Shown: one piece after another, positions 1 through 13,599 of the stretch
Position numbering within the stretch: the first letter of the stretch is position 1
Layout of the letters: every line of letters begins with the position of its first letter
Source: Polydactylus sextarius
Taxonomy: Eukaryota > Chordata > Actinopteri > Polynemidae
Direction: 5' to 3'
Assembly: GCA_016801845.1 (NCBI GenBank)
Contig: CM028906.1
Coordinates: 14,863,001-14,927,000, forward strand
Length of the DNA: 64,000 nucleotides
Notes under the pieces: generated by a model
What the model was told of the DNA's origin: nothing
Database searches by the model: none
What the model saw: only the letters and a program-made list of their open reading frames with translations
Translations under genes and position numbers: made by a program

Positions 1-1123
1 GATGTTTCTGAGCAGCCACACCCTGAAAAACACCATGTACTGATAACATCACAAAGACTTGCAATGGCAGATGTTATTTATTTAACCATGAAGAGTTTAC
101 AGCTAAGTCCAATTGAAACATACAACGCACATCTTTTATTTTAAACCCAGTCACATGAGATGATGTTAAAAGATCAAGAAGAAAGATTATATTTCCATTT
201 GTAAGCAAAACTGATTAAAAATAATAACAATCGGATATTTGATTTTTTGATGATCAACTCTGTGGGCCCATTTTACAGTTTGTCATTTAAAGTACTCCTC
301 GACAGTTTCCGCGGAGGCTCTGAATAGAGGCTTTTACTTGTACTAGCTGTCACTTAGGAAACCAAACTGAAAAACATACTGCCTCATTAGATCCAATTGT
401 ACAGTCTTCCTCCTGTGCAACACCACGTGCTAATATTTAGAGTTTTTTTAATGAAAGAAGAAAAGAAAAAAACAGGTTAAAGAACGCATTTCTGCAGGGT
501 TTTGTGAAATAGTCTGATGAATTATGCACATCCATTGGCTTTTGATATCCATCCCATAGGGCTTTTTCTAATTTCATTAAAGTTCTATTTTCTCCAACTA
601 TGCATCCTTTTTCTTCTTCCTCTTTTTTTTTTTTTAAGAAAATGACTGGGCAAAATCCTTTGGTTCAAATCAGAACAAGATTAAATAGCTCATTGTGTGT
701 GTGTGTGTGTGTGTTTGTGTTTCTTTCACTGAAGCCAGTGGCTGTTCCCTGATTGAGGACTGTAATATTGTATACAAGCTTAATTTGACAAAGCCCAAAG
801 TGGCACTTTGTTCTCATCACAATAAGAAAAGACTGACATGAATGACCTCAAATTGACACAGTCACATTCCCATTCACACTGGAATTAACTGTATCCTGTA
901 CAACAAGGCCAAGTGTGAGCATCTGAATGTCTAAATATGAACATGAGGCATGAATGTATGTAGTGCAGGTCTCTGTATGTTGGACTGAAACATACAGATG
1001 GTGGAAAAGTCTGCTAAAAAGTCTAAAAAAAATATACAGTATGACCTCAGGGAATGGATATATATTGTAAGTTCCATGACAAATTTAGCATTTACATGCA
1101 TAATCATAAAAGTGTGTGTGCGT

Positions 1124-1199
<76 letters not shown>

Positions 1200-1639
1200 A
1201 AGCGAGACAATGATATGTTTTTACATATCAACTCTAACTTCCTCCCCATAATGAAAGCACAGGTCATCTTTACTGATAAGCTAAACACACACATTTTGTC
1301 CTCACTTGAAATGTTGCTAATTCTGATTCTGAAAGTCATTCTCATACGCAAACACAGACACGCATACTCCCAAATGCACAGTTGCGCTCTAAATTATAAT
1401 TAATCACTAATTTATAATTAATGACGTTGGACATCATTGACTGGTTAGATCTCTGTGTTGCACATCACTGACCGAAGGACAGGCGTCTAGTTTAAACTCT
1501 GTGCCGCCTCTGCTGCAGCTTGGTTGAATATAGCAATGCACATCATACGCTATTTGGTAAGAAGAAAAAAACGGCTTATAATAACGGCAAGACACAGAGC
1601 TCATCCATATTAGAAGAGTCTCTAATGAACTCAGACTGT
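1..1639. other. Upstream flank, no gene seen
   Basis: AT-rich, non-coding sequence. It holds a short TG run (694-714) and the compound GT/GA array listed separately. No open frame here resembles a known protein; the small frames at 998-1351 are translations of the GT/GA array. Confidence 0.6.
1112..1199. repeat. Compound microsatellite (GT)n-(GA)n
   Basis: A GT/GC-interrupted start (GTGTGTGTGCGTGTGCGTG) passes into pure GT up to 1180, then GA to 1199. Both strands give long low-complexity frames (CVCV, HTHT, RERE) that are not genes. The array is probably length-polymorphic. Confidence 0.95.
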
Positions 1640-1960
1640 AAGACACTCCTCTCGCTCCTGGCTCCCGTGGCTCCGCTCCCGTCATCCGGTCGATGCGCGG
1701 GGATGAAATTCGTTATCAGTAGCAGCATCAGCAGCGCCTTGAAGACAAAGAAAGCAGCGCAGATGAAAATGCGCTCTACTAGTAGGAGAAGCCAGTTTTA
1801 AAGTCACCATTACCGCAGCCGTACCCGCCTCGAGGCAGACTGGCACCCGGTCCTTGGAGACGATTCGGGGATGCGCAAAGATGTGAGAGTAAAGAGCGAG
1901 AGGCATTGTGATTGGCCGTACTCATTCTAAAAAAGCATCAGGCACGACGAGTCATGTTTG
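1640..1960 (+). promoter_or_regulatory. chst8: CpG-richer promoter-like region
   Basis: About 30 CpG dinucleotides fall between 1640 and 2180, whereas the flanking kilobases have very few. The patch contains an inverted CCAAT box (GATTGG, 1910-1915). It is followed within 300 bp by a strong splice donor at 2187. Fish promoters often lack a classical CpG island, so this local rise is meaningful but not proof. I infer that it drives the chst8-like transcript because the next coding exon downstream on the same strand begins with an untranslated leader and must have an upstream first exon. No TATA box was clear, and the start site was not determined. Confidence 0.4.
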
Positions 1961-2186
1961 CTCCAGCCAGAGCATCAACGGGGTGGCATCAAACTTGAAG
2001 GAGACGTGTATCTCTGTCTGCACACTCGATGCGTTCACGGCGTCAATCATAAACTTGCATCATTTCCCCCAAAGAGACGGTGGTGCTGAAACAGAGGGAC
2101 TTGGCTGATCAACTAGTGAAGAAGAGGACGACTCACTTCTCCTGCACCTGCCGCTGAGCTTCATGGTGTTTGGGAGCCCCGGTAAG
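1961..2186 (+). other. chst8: Probable 5' untranslated first exon (start approximate)
   Basis: The stretch runs from the CpG-richer patch to CCCCGGTAAG|GTAAGT, a near-consensus splice donor (GTAAGT at 2187-2192). A second GT lies at 2182-2183 (CCCCG|GTAAGG) and could be an alternative. The 5' end is a guess, set just downstream of the CCAAT box. An ATG at 2163 opens a short frame that stays open to the donor. If spliced to the acceptor at 27847/27848, this frame ends at TAG (27860-27862), giving a 12-codon upstream ORF. The link to the 27.8 kb exon is inferred from strand, order and splice sites only. Confidence 0.35.
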
Positions 2187-2423
2187 GTAAGTGTAATACT
2201 AAATGCACTGCACAGTAAGCTGCAGATATCAGTCACGTCTCTGCGATATCGTAGTGTCTTCGTAGCATCCACTGTTGTCCAGAGCATTTGTATGTGTTTC
2301 GATCTAACATCTTGATACAAAGTTACAGTGTAACCACTCATGAGTTGGTTAACTTATATGATATAACTATGGAAAACAGAATACCTACAAATTTCACTAT
2401 TTATACTTGCCACTACTACTAAG

Positions 2424-2424
2424 T

Positions 2425-2490
<66 letters not shown>
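2424..2490. repeat. Poly(T) tract joined to (GT)n
   Basis: A T run (2424-2446) passes directly into GT repeats (2447-2490). This is a compound simple repeat. The reverse-strand frame over it (HTHT...KKKK) is an artefact. Confidence 0.95.
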
Positions 2491-2492
<2 letters not shown>

Positions 2493-3060
2493 TTTGGGCT
2501 GTGCTCCAAACCTTACAAAGTTTATAAATGCATAAGTAAAAATATGTGTCTTCCCCACACTGTTGAGTATAGTTTTTGATAGTTTGCAATTCATGGCATA
2601 GAGTTTCTTTACTTTATATTGGTCATCAGTACAGAATTAAGTAGGACATGTAGATATTGCAGATTTAAGTGTTTTACTGGAGAGTGTAAACACATGACAG
2701 AGGACAGATCTTGTCAGCAATCATTCTTAACAGCCACAGTGAGTTTCAATGACTTATTTTTCTCAGTGTTGGGAACTGTGGTGTGCATGGAGTGCAGGAA
2801 AAAAGGATAGGGCAGAGTTGGTGTGTGTTGTTATTTAGTTGTTTCAAAGGATTTTTGTGTTTAGTAGTACTTTAAAAATATCCGCTGCATGGTAACTGGC
2901 CTTAGGTATGTATTTTAGGTCACATCACTTTTTTAATGTAAACGATTTTTGCTCCAGCATCATGAATACAACAATAAGCTTTGCGTTGATTTGAGAATTC
3001 AAGATGCACACAGAGTGAAGACTGAAGAAATCAGAATACAACCTGCCAGTGCCAAATTAG

Positions 3061-3085
3061 AAAAAAAAAAAAAAAAAAAAAAAAA
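3061..3085. repeat. Poly(A) tract, 25 bp
   Basis: An uninterrupted A run. I could not recognise a retroelement body immediately upstream, so it is listed only as a homopolymer. Confidence 0.9.
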
Positions 3086-3171
3086 CAGAAAACTGATGGT
3101 CAGCTAATAAGTCTAAAGGATCTTAAACAGTATTGTGATTGTATTGGACTGTAAAAGTACTGTGATTTACT

Positions 3172-3275
3172 TGCTTTAATCAATTACGCTGTCGAGCTGA
3201 GAAGCAGCGTGGGTGTCATCAAAGCAGAACAAGACCCTTTTGAGGTGAGAAAAGTGACTCAAGTTGCGCTTTAAT
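3172..3275 (+). repeat. Local direct repeat, copy A
   Basis: It shares GCTTTAATCAATTAC at its left end and GGTGTCATCAAAGCAGAA plus TTTTGAGGTGAGAAA further in with copy B at 3858-3962. The spacing and order of the shared blocks are similar. I read it as an old local duplication about 690 bp apart; the element is not recognised. Confidence 0.6.
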
Positions 3276-3857
3276 CTAAGGCATGACTTAATTTCAAAGA
3301 CACATTTTTTTCCTATACTTTTATATTGGAATACATTTAATATTCTGTATTTCAGTCAGTTAGCTCCTAACGTAGAGGACTCAGAGGACATGGGCTTGTG
3401 GGAGACTTTGCACAGAGCTTAAAGCTGCACCAGACAAGTTTGAACAAGTCAAACCCAGCCGGTCTTTGACACTTTTTATTAAAGGATTATAAATCCATGG
3501 AGTGAGGATATCTGACATAATGGAATAGAGATTTCTTAGGTTCTGCTGCTATTTGGAAAATATGTTTTCCTCTTATGTGTAAACTGAACACTTAAACCAC
3601 TTCAAACAGATGAGAATTCCTGCTGGAGTCCATAGCACAATTTAATTTATTGAATCTCTTAATTGGAGAACATGTTTTTCTCTTCTTTACTCTGGCCATG
3701 GCTTGTAATTTAGTTAAAGAACAAGTGTGGTTTTTCCTAATAATCTTGCTGAGGTACTTGACCTGGGTGTCAGATTTTGATATTTACCCGACTCGCAAAA
3801 GACAAACCCTCCACAAGATCATAAACAGAACTGTAATTGCTGGTAAGGTTGCTCAGC

Positions 3858-3962
3858 GGCTTTAATCAATTACTGCGCCATCCTCCATAGAGAGAGAGAG
3901 ACATGGCAAGCGCAGGTGTCATCAAAGCAGAATGAGGCTCCTTTGAGGTGGGAAATGCGAGA
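3858..3962 (+). repeat. Local direct repeat, copy B
   Basis: This is the partner of copy A at 3172-3275, with the same block order (GCTTTAATCAATTAC, GTGTCATCAAAGCAGAA, CTTTGAGGTGGGAAA). A short GA run (3890-3900) interrupts it. Confidence 0.6.
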
Positions 3963-4189
3963 CTCAATGACTTCACTCAGCTGGGTCACTGGACACACAG
4001 CAGAGCTTTGACGCGTACAAATTGTGCTTGAAGATGCTGTGCTCATCCTGGGAGGCTCAGCGGCTGGCAGGGGACCAGCGAAGCGGGGACATTGCACTCC
4101 AGATGGCCCAGAGAGGCCAGAGGAAGAGAGCTGTCCAAGCCCAGCTGGGAGTAAGGGACGCTGGACTGCCGGTAGTGCGTGTATTGTGC

Positions 4190-4950
<761 letters not shown>

Positions 4951-7900
4951 CATTCATTAATGACTTTAAGCAGCAAATTAAGAAAATTACATGTAGAAAA
5001 CAAATAAAATTGAGGCTTACATCAAACAGAAAACCTCTGACCTCTGACTGTGATCTACTTTTCCTATGCTTATACATAAGCCATGTGATGTACAACCATT
5101 GATTTATGACACATGGTTTCAGGCACACGACCTCCCACTGTGAGCTCAGAATCTGATATTCACTCCTTGCTCTGATTGAGACGACATGCCACATGTGGGA
5201 TGTTTCTCTCTCTCTGCCTCTCTCTCTTTATTGCATGTTACATCTTGGAGGGTTCGTTCTCTTCCTAAAGTGAAGGCACCTGAGAACTAGCGCTGCTCAC
5301 AATGACGAAAGGCACACAGCAGCTTCACAGAGATAGCTTCGCCTCACTTTTTCCATTTGGGAAGCCACTAGAGAGCAAGATGGAGAGAAAGCACACTCTT
5401 TTCATTCCGCCACATCTGCTCTGTGATGGAACGAAGCATGATCTGCACTTTGATCGCAATGAATTATTCCTATCCCTGGCTATAAATATAGTCTGTCTTC
5501 AGCACCCAATCTCTCCCTCCCACCTCAAACTAGGAATCTGTGCTCGCCTCAGAGTGGCTCTCTACTGTGTGACACTGCAGGCAGACTGCAGCTCTGCTTT
5601 TCTTTCTCACATAGTGAGGGGAATCACAAGCCCTTGCTCAGTACAAACCTTTTGTGGAGAAGACTTAGATGCCTCTTGCCAAGAAAATTTATGGACTCAG
5701 TCCAATACAGTAAGAGCAGTACTTTGTACTAAATTAAAGCTACATGTAAGATACTACAAAAGTTACTCCCTGAAAAGGAAGAGAATCAGTAAAACCATCT
5801 CATTCCCTCTCTGACAATGTTAGAAAGTACTTGAATTCTGCAATACGGATATAAATGATTCCTTTGAGTTTTGATGAGTGATTTCTTTCTGTCAATTCAG
5901 TGAGAGTAATTCTGGACACCCCCCCCACACACACACACACTTACTGAATTATATTATATTCCACAATTGTATTCACAATTACGCAACTAAATTAAAAAGA
6001 AAAAATCCCAAAAGTATAGATACAGCACATATCTAGAGTATATTTAGCTAAAACCCGACCAAATTAATTTTAGTATGAAACAGGCATAATTTATCTGTGA
6101 TCTATTCCTCATAGCAAACAGAACAGATTAGATTAGATTATATATACATATTATAAAAGCATTAGAAGTTAATGAGATACAAAATAATTCCAAAATGGCC
6201 TTTCTGTTTTTATATGTTAAATATGTGTTTGTGTGGTTTAATATGAATAATTTAAACATTATAATATGATTTTTGAAAAAATAAAATCTCACATTTTAGC
6301 AATACTTTTAAACCATTTTTAGTTGAATCATTTTGTAAGATCATCCATTGCATAGTACTTAGGTGAACTTAGTACTTAGGGCTCTAAGCCCTATGCATTC
6401 CCACAGATGATAAACTTACTTCTGTTTTTTTTTTTTTTTTAAAGAAAAAGCTATGCCATTTCCTAGAGAATGTAGTGCATGTATTTTCAGACAGTGGCCC
6501 AGATTGAAGTGTGGAAGAAAGGGACAAATAACAAAAATGAGTAATCTTAATGAAGAGTGAAAGAAGGAGATATGGGGAATACTTGACCTGATGATCCCAC
6601 TACCCTCAGGCTGCACCATGCATAATCAGCTCGCTGCAACACTGGCAGTCGCATCTGTGAGATGAATAAACATTCAATTTGAATCGGTTGGTACTTACAG
6701 CTTAAATACTTAAATAAAGCATTGTAGAATTAAGAAAAATTAAGTGAATTGAATTAAGTTTGCTCATTATAACTAACAACAATCAGTTATGTGTACATCA
6801 GTGTAGCTATGTTCAGTTTTCATACATCTGATTTTAACACAACAGGCCCTTAGTTAGAAAGTGAAAGATGGAGGACCTTAAGGTCTTTATTTAAAAGATA
6901 AAGCAAAGCAAAATGGCTTTATCATCAATAACTTGTATAGCCTGGATAAAGAGTTTAGTAATTGAGTCATGGCAATAGTCTGACTCATTGTCAATGACAC
7001 TGAGTCATTGTGGTTAATTATGACATGGTCTTTATCTATGTGCAAAATTAACCACAGCATGTCCACTTCGTTAATTTGTTTGTAAAAGCCATGCATCATC
7101 TTATCAGGAAGTTGCTGGTAAGATGGTAAAACTTTTCTTTGTGAGCCAATGCACAAATACACAAAGGTTCATATTGGTTGTCTGACAAAGTTATCCCGTA
7201 CTATATGTTAAAAATTTTTGCAAAGGATCAACAACTGTGCGCACTGTACAGCATAGTGACGTCCCAAACCAAACACTGCCCCTGTGCATTCAGAGGGAAT
7301 GACAATTGCAACATCTGACTGCAACTGTCATGCAACAAAATTATCACTGCCTGCTTTGCTCACTGCACTTGAAAATTAATTTTTTAGTTACCTTGTGAGA
7401 GGCCCATGTGTCATGCAACATAATGAGAAGGGTCCATCGTTCCACTCTCAATTTGTTTTGTGATTTTTTTTTTTTTTCATTTTGAGTGAACCATTTGGTA
7501 TGTAGAGTGCATTGCATGATGACCGTACTTGTCAGTGTGAACACACTTGTGCACTCTGAATACCAAGAATGTGTGTGGAATTCTGCGCCTTGAGTGTTTA
7601 TGTGTTTTTTTTCTAAATATATTTCTTTGTACAACAGAATAAGATATCTCTGGCTTTAGATCTATGGTATTTGTTGTCTAAAAGAAATGTATAGAATATT
7701 ACCAACCTCATCCTTCACAATAGGTGAATTTATTTATCCAAAAGTTTTACATTTTAGATATATTACATAGATTTGATGCTGTACAGGATTCTATAATTCA
7801 TTACCTCATAGAAATAAAAGACTAGGAAATGAACCATAGTTCACTGAAATGCCATCAAAGCAAACCTAGCCAGCTGAGGAAGGGAGGATGACTTTGTGTT

Positions 7901-10900
7901 AATATATAATTTTTGATTCACAGACACAACTACAAGCTCTTTACTGGCATAATCAAAAATCCTCTGATGTATCAGGAACAAACTACAGAACAATTCTTTT
8001 GAGAAAATGTAGGTAGTGACAAAGAGCGGCTTCAGGCTGTGCTTTAGGAACAATCAACAGCGACTGCATCTACGTCTCTGTATATCAGTGCATCCCATGG
8101 GGACTTGGTGTATCTTTTCTTAGCATCATCACTTGTGCTTGAGTTTGAAGTCATTTGATTATAATACAAAAAAAAATCACATTCTCCCACTCACAAAGTA
8201 TGGCATTATCAACCTATCACCTCTAATGGGAACAAAAGGTCAGTCCTTAATTATTCATTCTGGATGTCAAGCAATGCTTGCCGGCTGTTATTTAGGGTGG
8301 GGGAGACCCACTGAATAATTCACGGGCAGGATTCTTTTTCCTTTCAGGAGTGGCATGGTGGTTCGGATGTTTGAGAGAGTCTTATCTCCATGCTGGAGCC
8401 CTCTGTCATTCCTGAGCTGACCTTGGCTGTCACTGTAGTGGCAACATGGGAGGCACAGAAGGTGGCAGGGACTCGTGTTCTTCCCCTATCTGCAGGCAGG
8501 CCTCCTCCACACAGTGAGAGTGAGTAGGAAGGACTACAGGGAGCTGACTGTTCCTTGTCTAAGTTCCCCCGGTGTCTGTTTACAGTACACCATGTGCCAT
8601 GCTGTGCCGAGTGGGTGCCAATGTATTAAAAAAGCAGATTACTCTTTCACAATGAGTTATTCTGCTTTTCACCCGAGGTACATTTCTGTTTTGGTACACT
8701 ACCCATGTCAATTGCTCTTAAGCGGCTTTCTTAAGATATAAGGGGTGTTTATTGCAGCTGAAGAGGCGAAAACAGATATTAATGCTATTAAAGTGCATTA
8801 AACTGAAGAATGCTGTAATATGAGTCACTTCCATGGCAGGATTAGAGGGAGCAGCATGGGGAAGATTCTGGGTAAGGTGAGAAAGTGAAAGTGTTCATGT
8901 TGTTATGTATGAGACATGATGGGGACAGATGAGACAGAAAGAGTGAGAAAAGTGTGCCTGCATGCATGTGTGTGAGAGAGAGAAGGATAAAGACAGAATC
9001 CTTATATCAACTCTACTATCTCTGAGCAATAACAGAAGCAAATACACAGATGCAGTGCACATCTATCATGCAACAGAAGGCAAGAAGCCCAGAGGAAATC
9101 AAATGAGAAGCATGCTTGTCTTTGTAAATGCAATAAACAGAAAGGCCCCATCTACCTTTGGCCACTATCTTGCTGATGTGTGTACTGTAGTGCACAGTGA
9201 AGACTGAAGATTACTGTGACTGGCTGGTCTGCCATTACAGATGAAATACACTGATCAGTAATTGTGGATTGAGGTACTTTAGTCTTCAGCTGCATTAGAG
9301 GATACTTCTGCTGAATCTGAGGAGTTCTTTTTTTTTTTTTTTTTACAGCTGTCATCAAAGTTCAGACATCTTTCTGAAGATGCTACAAGTTGAACATGTT
9401 GTGCAAGAGTGACACAATCTAGTTATACCATTGACTAACGTGATGATAAGTAGCTGTTGAAGTCTCGTGTCATAGTTTTGTGTTAATTATGTTCCTCGAG
9501 TGTGCCTTTGTACTTGATACGCAATATATAATAGTGGAGCTATCGTGTCATTACTGGGTGCGGCTGAAAAGTGTTGCTTGATAAATCCCAGCAGATGGAA
9601 AAGTACTGGTTGACTGTTTCCTGCCACCTTTAGTTCAGTTCAGTTGAAGTTCAGGATCGAAGCTGATGAATTTCTGAATGAAAGCAGGACGTTATTTGGA
9701 GAATGTGATGGTCAGTGTTCAGTTTTTGATGTTAAAATTTCTTTGACAGACACTGTCCTAATTGCCACTTTTCTGTGTGCAGAGCAGTGATGATACTCAT
9801 TTCTCTTGAAAAATTTGAAAAAGGTGGTCGAGGACATCTTTGTAAATCTGCAGCATGTGGATTGATTTAAAATAATAATAATAAAAAAAACTACAGAGTG
9901 AAGAGCAGCCTTTTCTCTCAGGCTGATGCCAGGCCAGGTGTTCTTCAAGGACACAAACATGCTTACTCCAAACTTCCCACACCCACTCATCGTGGGGCTC
10001 TTAAAAACATGAACATCTCTGAAACCACACATGTCCAGGTGCCAGGATGTTGATTAATACAGTTAGGCCAGAGTGTGGCTAATCTGTTTTTCGTAAGCTT
10101 GTCAGTGAATACTTAGTAACACTGTGTGAGGGGTGTTCAAGTTTTTTCAATAAAATGTATATAAAAAATATTGATCTGATAGTGTGCTCCATGTGTGGCT
10201 GTAAGACATTTATAGAATATTGAATTCAGGAAATATGAAGGATGGGTTGATTAAATGCATCCAGTCCTTTCATCAAGCCCCATACAGCTTTCTTTAGACA
10301 GACACAATGTCTTAAGAAAAACACAATTTAAAACCCCCTAATCAAGCTATGCTCTTTATAAATGTAGTAATCATCATGCAACAATGGCAATAATTGGAAT
10401 ATGTTGAAGTGGATCTATTTATTTCACATTAGGTCTACATGAACATGAAAATATACATGGATGATTTTAATTACAGCTCATATACATTAAGGATTGGGGC
10501 TTGACAATTAAAGTTTTAGAAGAGAGATAATCTAATAATAATAAGAGATAATCTCATCTTGCATACATATATAAAAAGTATACTGTCTTTTGACAAGAGA
10601 CTAAGGCCAACTAATGCATGATGATAATAAGTCACTAGGTGGACAAAACCAGGGATTTGGCACGCAACAAATGTCTTTGTTCGTATATTCACTATTGAAC
10701 TACTGCATTTAATCAGCTACTATTTGGGGTTTCTCATTAAAATTAAGATCCTGCATGCATTTCATCACGCAACGTATGGTTTAATTTTGATTTAAACTCT
10801 TTAGCATTCAGTCCCAGAATTTAATCTATCTTGTGATTATTATTTAATGTTTATCGTTAATTGATTAAATTTAAGCTGTACTATACTAAGATCAGAGACT

Positions 10901-10960
10901 GAGGGTTCCTTTAAAACAAACAAACAGCAACATTATTAACAAAAATTTAGACACCGAATA
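4951..10960. other. Intronic stretch, no supported gene
   Basis: Mostly unique AT-rich DNA. It holds a C8/(CA) run (5919-5940), T runs (6424-6440, 7467-7478, 9328-9345) and a somewhat GC-richer patch near 8340-8740. A 170-codon frame (5302-5814, plus) matches no family I know and lacks supporting features. No RNA gene was recognised. Confidence 0.5.
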
Positions 10961-10962
10961 GC

Positions 10963-11017
10963 AGTAGTAGTAGAAGTAGTAGTAGTAGTAATAATAATAA
11001 TAATAATAATAATAATA
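10963..11017. repeat. (AGT)n-(AAT)n trinucleotide array
   Basis: AGT repeats with one interruption pass into about ten AAT units. A reverse-complementary ATT/ACT-type array follows at 11111-11160, so the two can pair. Confidence 0.9.
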
Positions 11018-11074
11018 CAAGTATTAACAGAATAAACAGAACAATGCAAAAATATAGTGTTATTAATATAATAT

Positions 11075-11102
11075 TTTGTGTATTGTTAATACAATACACA
11101 AA
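11075..11102. repeat. Hairpin TTTGTGTATTGT / ACAATACACAAA
   Basis: Two perfectly complementary 12-nt arms (11075-11086 and 11091-11102) are separated by a 4-nt loop (TAAT). The hairpin lies between the two opposed trinucleotide arrays. Confidence 0.75.
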
Positions 11103-11110
11103 TTTAATAA

Positions 11111-11160
11111 ATTACTACTACTACTACTACTACTACAACTACTACTAATAATAATAATAT
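11111..11160. repeat. (ACT)n-(AAT)n trinucleotide array
   Basis: ACT repeats with one ACA interruption, then AAT units. The ACT part is the complement of the AGT array at 10963-11017, about 95 bp away. Confidence 0.9.
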
Positions 11161-11269
11161 AATATAAGATCACTCCCATCTAAATCTCTGTTAGCATTAA
11201 GGTTAATGCTCACATTCCTTCCAGGCTGGGGACAAAGGATCACCACTATTTTTTCAAGTGAACTTAAAT

Positions 11270-12960
11270 AACCATAAATCTAAGTCCAGCTATAACTAAT
11301 TTGATTCTACTCATAGTCTCTCACATCCAAGTCTGAGTTGGAGTCTGATCCATTCTGAGTTTTTATCTGATTAAGTTCTTGGTACAGCTAAAATCATTAT
11401 TGTGGGTGACTTCAACACTCATAGATATTGACAGCAACAGTCTCAGTTCAGCATTTAACTTGATGTTAGAATTGACTTCTCTCAGCATATAAATGAACCC
11501 ACATGCTACTTTAATCACAACCTTGATTTTGTTCTGATCCATGGCGTTTATATTGAAAGTTTAATATTTTTAGTTTAACATTCTTCATAATCCTCTTCAC
11601 TCTTGGAAAAGTTTACAGTATTAGACAACACACCTCCTGGGAAAAAGGTTTCCATTACAGAAGGTGTTTGCGTCTAATGAGCGGATTGAATATTATTTAC
11701 TCAAATGCCATATGTCAGTACAATGGAGAACATCTATCTCAAATTCACTTCAGCATAGATGGGTATCTTTCTAATAGTCCTGCATTTTTTCTGCATACAA
11801 CAATTCATGCATTTTCACTGTTGGGAAAAAAAGTGAATCAGGAGAGCTTCATGCTATACCGCTAATACACATGTGAAGTGGCCAGAATGTTCCCTACTGT
11901 GCCCCTGTAAAAAATTTAACAGGGAACCTGACACAGCAACCTGCTTATCCTCCTCCATTGATAGGTGGTCATTTTCTAACCCTTTCCTCCTCTTTCAAAA
12001 GTTGATAATTATTTCCTTTGGATTTTTTATTTGGTCAGTATCAGATCATTGGCTTCACACAAAGCATCCAATATCTGGACCTCCAATCTGTTGTTTAGTC
12101 CATTGTTAGTTGTTTCCAGACCCACAATGGTCATGTCATCTATTAATCTGAATATGTAACTAAGTAGGTCTTAAAGGCATTCTAAATTTACACAAAACTG
12201 AAGTCATTGTACTTGGCCCTAAACACCTGAATAAATTATTTTCTGATCAGGTACTTACTCTCAACGGCATAACCTTGGCCTCCAGCTCTTCTGTGAAGAA
12301 CCGTGTCATTTTCATCATTTTCTATCAGGACATGTCCTTTGTCTGTCATATATAACATGTCTCATGTCTGTGTGTCTTGATTAAAATCTTGACTGGACTA
12401 ATGTAATTCTTTATAAACAGTGTGTCCTAGTTAAAATCTCCCAGTTAATCCAAAATACTGTAGGAAGAGGACTGACAAGAAGTAGGGGAAAAGATTCTCC
12501 CATATTATTTCTCCCATATTAGTTTTGTTAATTGCCTCCCTGTACAATACAGACTACAATTAAAAGACCTTCAGCTTAAGGCTCTTAATCACTGGACTCT
12601 ATCATATCTCAGGAGCTCATACTTCACTGTCATCCCAATAAATCACTTAAACCACAAAAGGCTGGTGTACTTGTGGTTCACAGAGTGTTAAAGAGTAGAA
12701 TGGGAGGTTCAGTTATCAGGTTCCTCTCTTATGAGACAGCCCCCAGTTTAGGTCTAGGAGGCCTAAACTGGGAGTTAGACTGAAAAACTGCTCTATGATA
12801 AAGCTATTTAGGGATGGTTCAGATGGGTCCTAGACCTTCCCTTAGTTTTGCTTATAGGATTAGGCTGCTGGAGGAACCCTGATGATGCGCTATGCACTTC
12901 CTCTCTGTCCCTCTCTCTTTTCATCTCGATCTCCCTCACTCTCTCTGCATTTAAGTAGAC
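11270..12960 (+). mobile_element. Decayed L2/Rex1-like LINE remnant
   Basis: Broken frames on the plus strand carry pieces of both non-LTR retrotransposon domains in the right order. The apurinic endonuclease gives IIVGDFNTH at about 11396-11422, then SNSLSSAFNLM, then NEPTCYFNHNLDFVLIHG near 11495-11550. The reverse transcriptase C-terminal part gives KTEVIVLGPKHLNK near 12194, LTLNGITLASSSSVKN just after it, and a FSYQVPLL-like motif near 12708. Several stops and frameshifts separate the blocks and the catalytic RT core (YxDD) was not found, so the copy is dead. The C/T-rich stretch at 12897-12950 may be its 3' untranslated region. Clade assignment rests on recalled motif wording; RTE or CR1 relatives are less likely. 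Confidence 0.75.
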
Positions 12961-13599
12961 CCTGCTGCATGTTATTAACTTTGTCCTGTCCCCTCCACCA
13001 TAAGTGCTTTGCATTCAAGTTTAATGAAGGGTGGTTATTAATATTTAAAAGAAGGGTTCCAAGCATTAGTGTCCCAGCATAAGCTCATTGTTGATGTCTT
13101 CAAAATGACTGTGATATGTAAACTCTGGTCTGTGCTGTTTAGTATAAAATAATGATCCATTTATGCTGCCATTAAAAATTTACGTCACCACTCACCTATT
13201 GTTAATCAACTGTTCTGATGTCAGTCTATTGTGCTCTGGCTAGTCAAGAACTGTAATTAAAGAAGCAGTTATAAAGGGTGTGGCAAAATTGTAGGCAGAG
13301 AAAATTCATTATACACATCAAAAATGACAGCTATACCTATTACTTATTCAAAGAATATGTAAAAATACATTGTAAGGGAAGTTACACATGTTAGAAATTA
13401 AATAGGCCTTTTATGACTTACCTTATGTGTTACAGTGCTTTGTGTGATTGTTATTTTGGTATTAAGTGTAATTTCGTCTTTCCCCTTCCTTGTGTGTATA
13501 TATACCCACCTTTCCCCAGTGTTTTGGGTTGGGTTGTTTGTGACTTTTCCTTGATTTGTGATTAGCCTTACCCAGTGGTCCCTATTTGTCTTCTAGCAA

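Noticed and set aside
3061..3085. Poly(A) as a retrocopy tail
   Set aside because: No gene-like or retroelement body could be recognised upstream, and no flanking duplication was seen.
8340..8740. GC-richer patch with TTTCAG followed by an exon-like stretch
   Set aside because: No convincing donor paired with it and no protein match, so not called as an exon.
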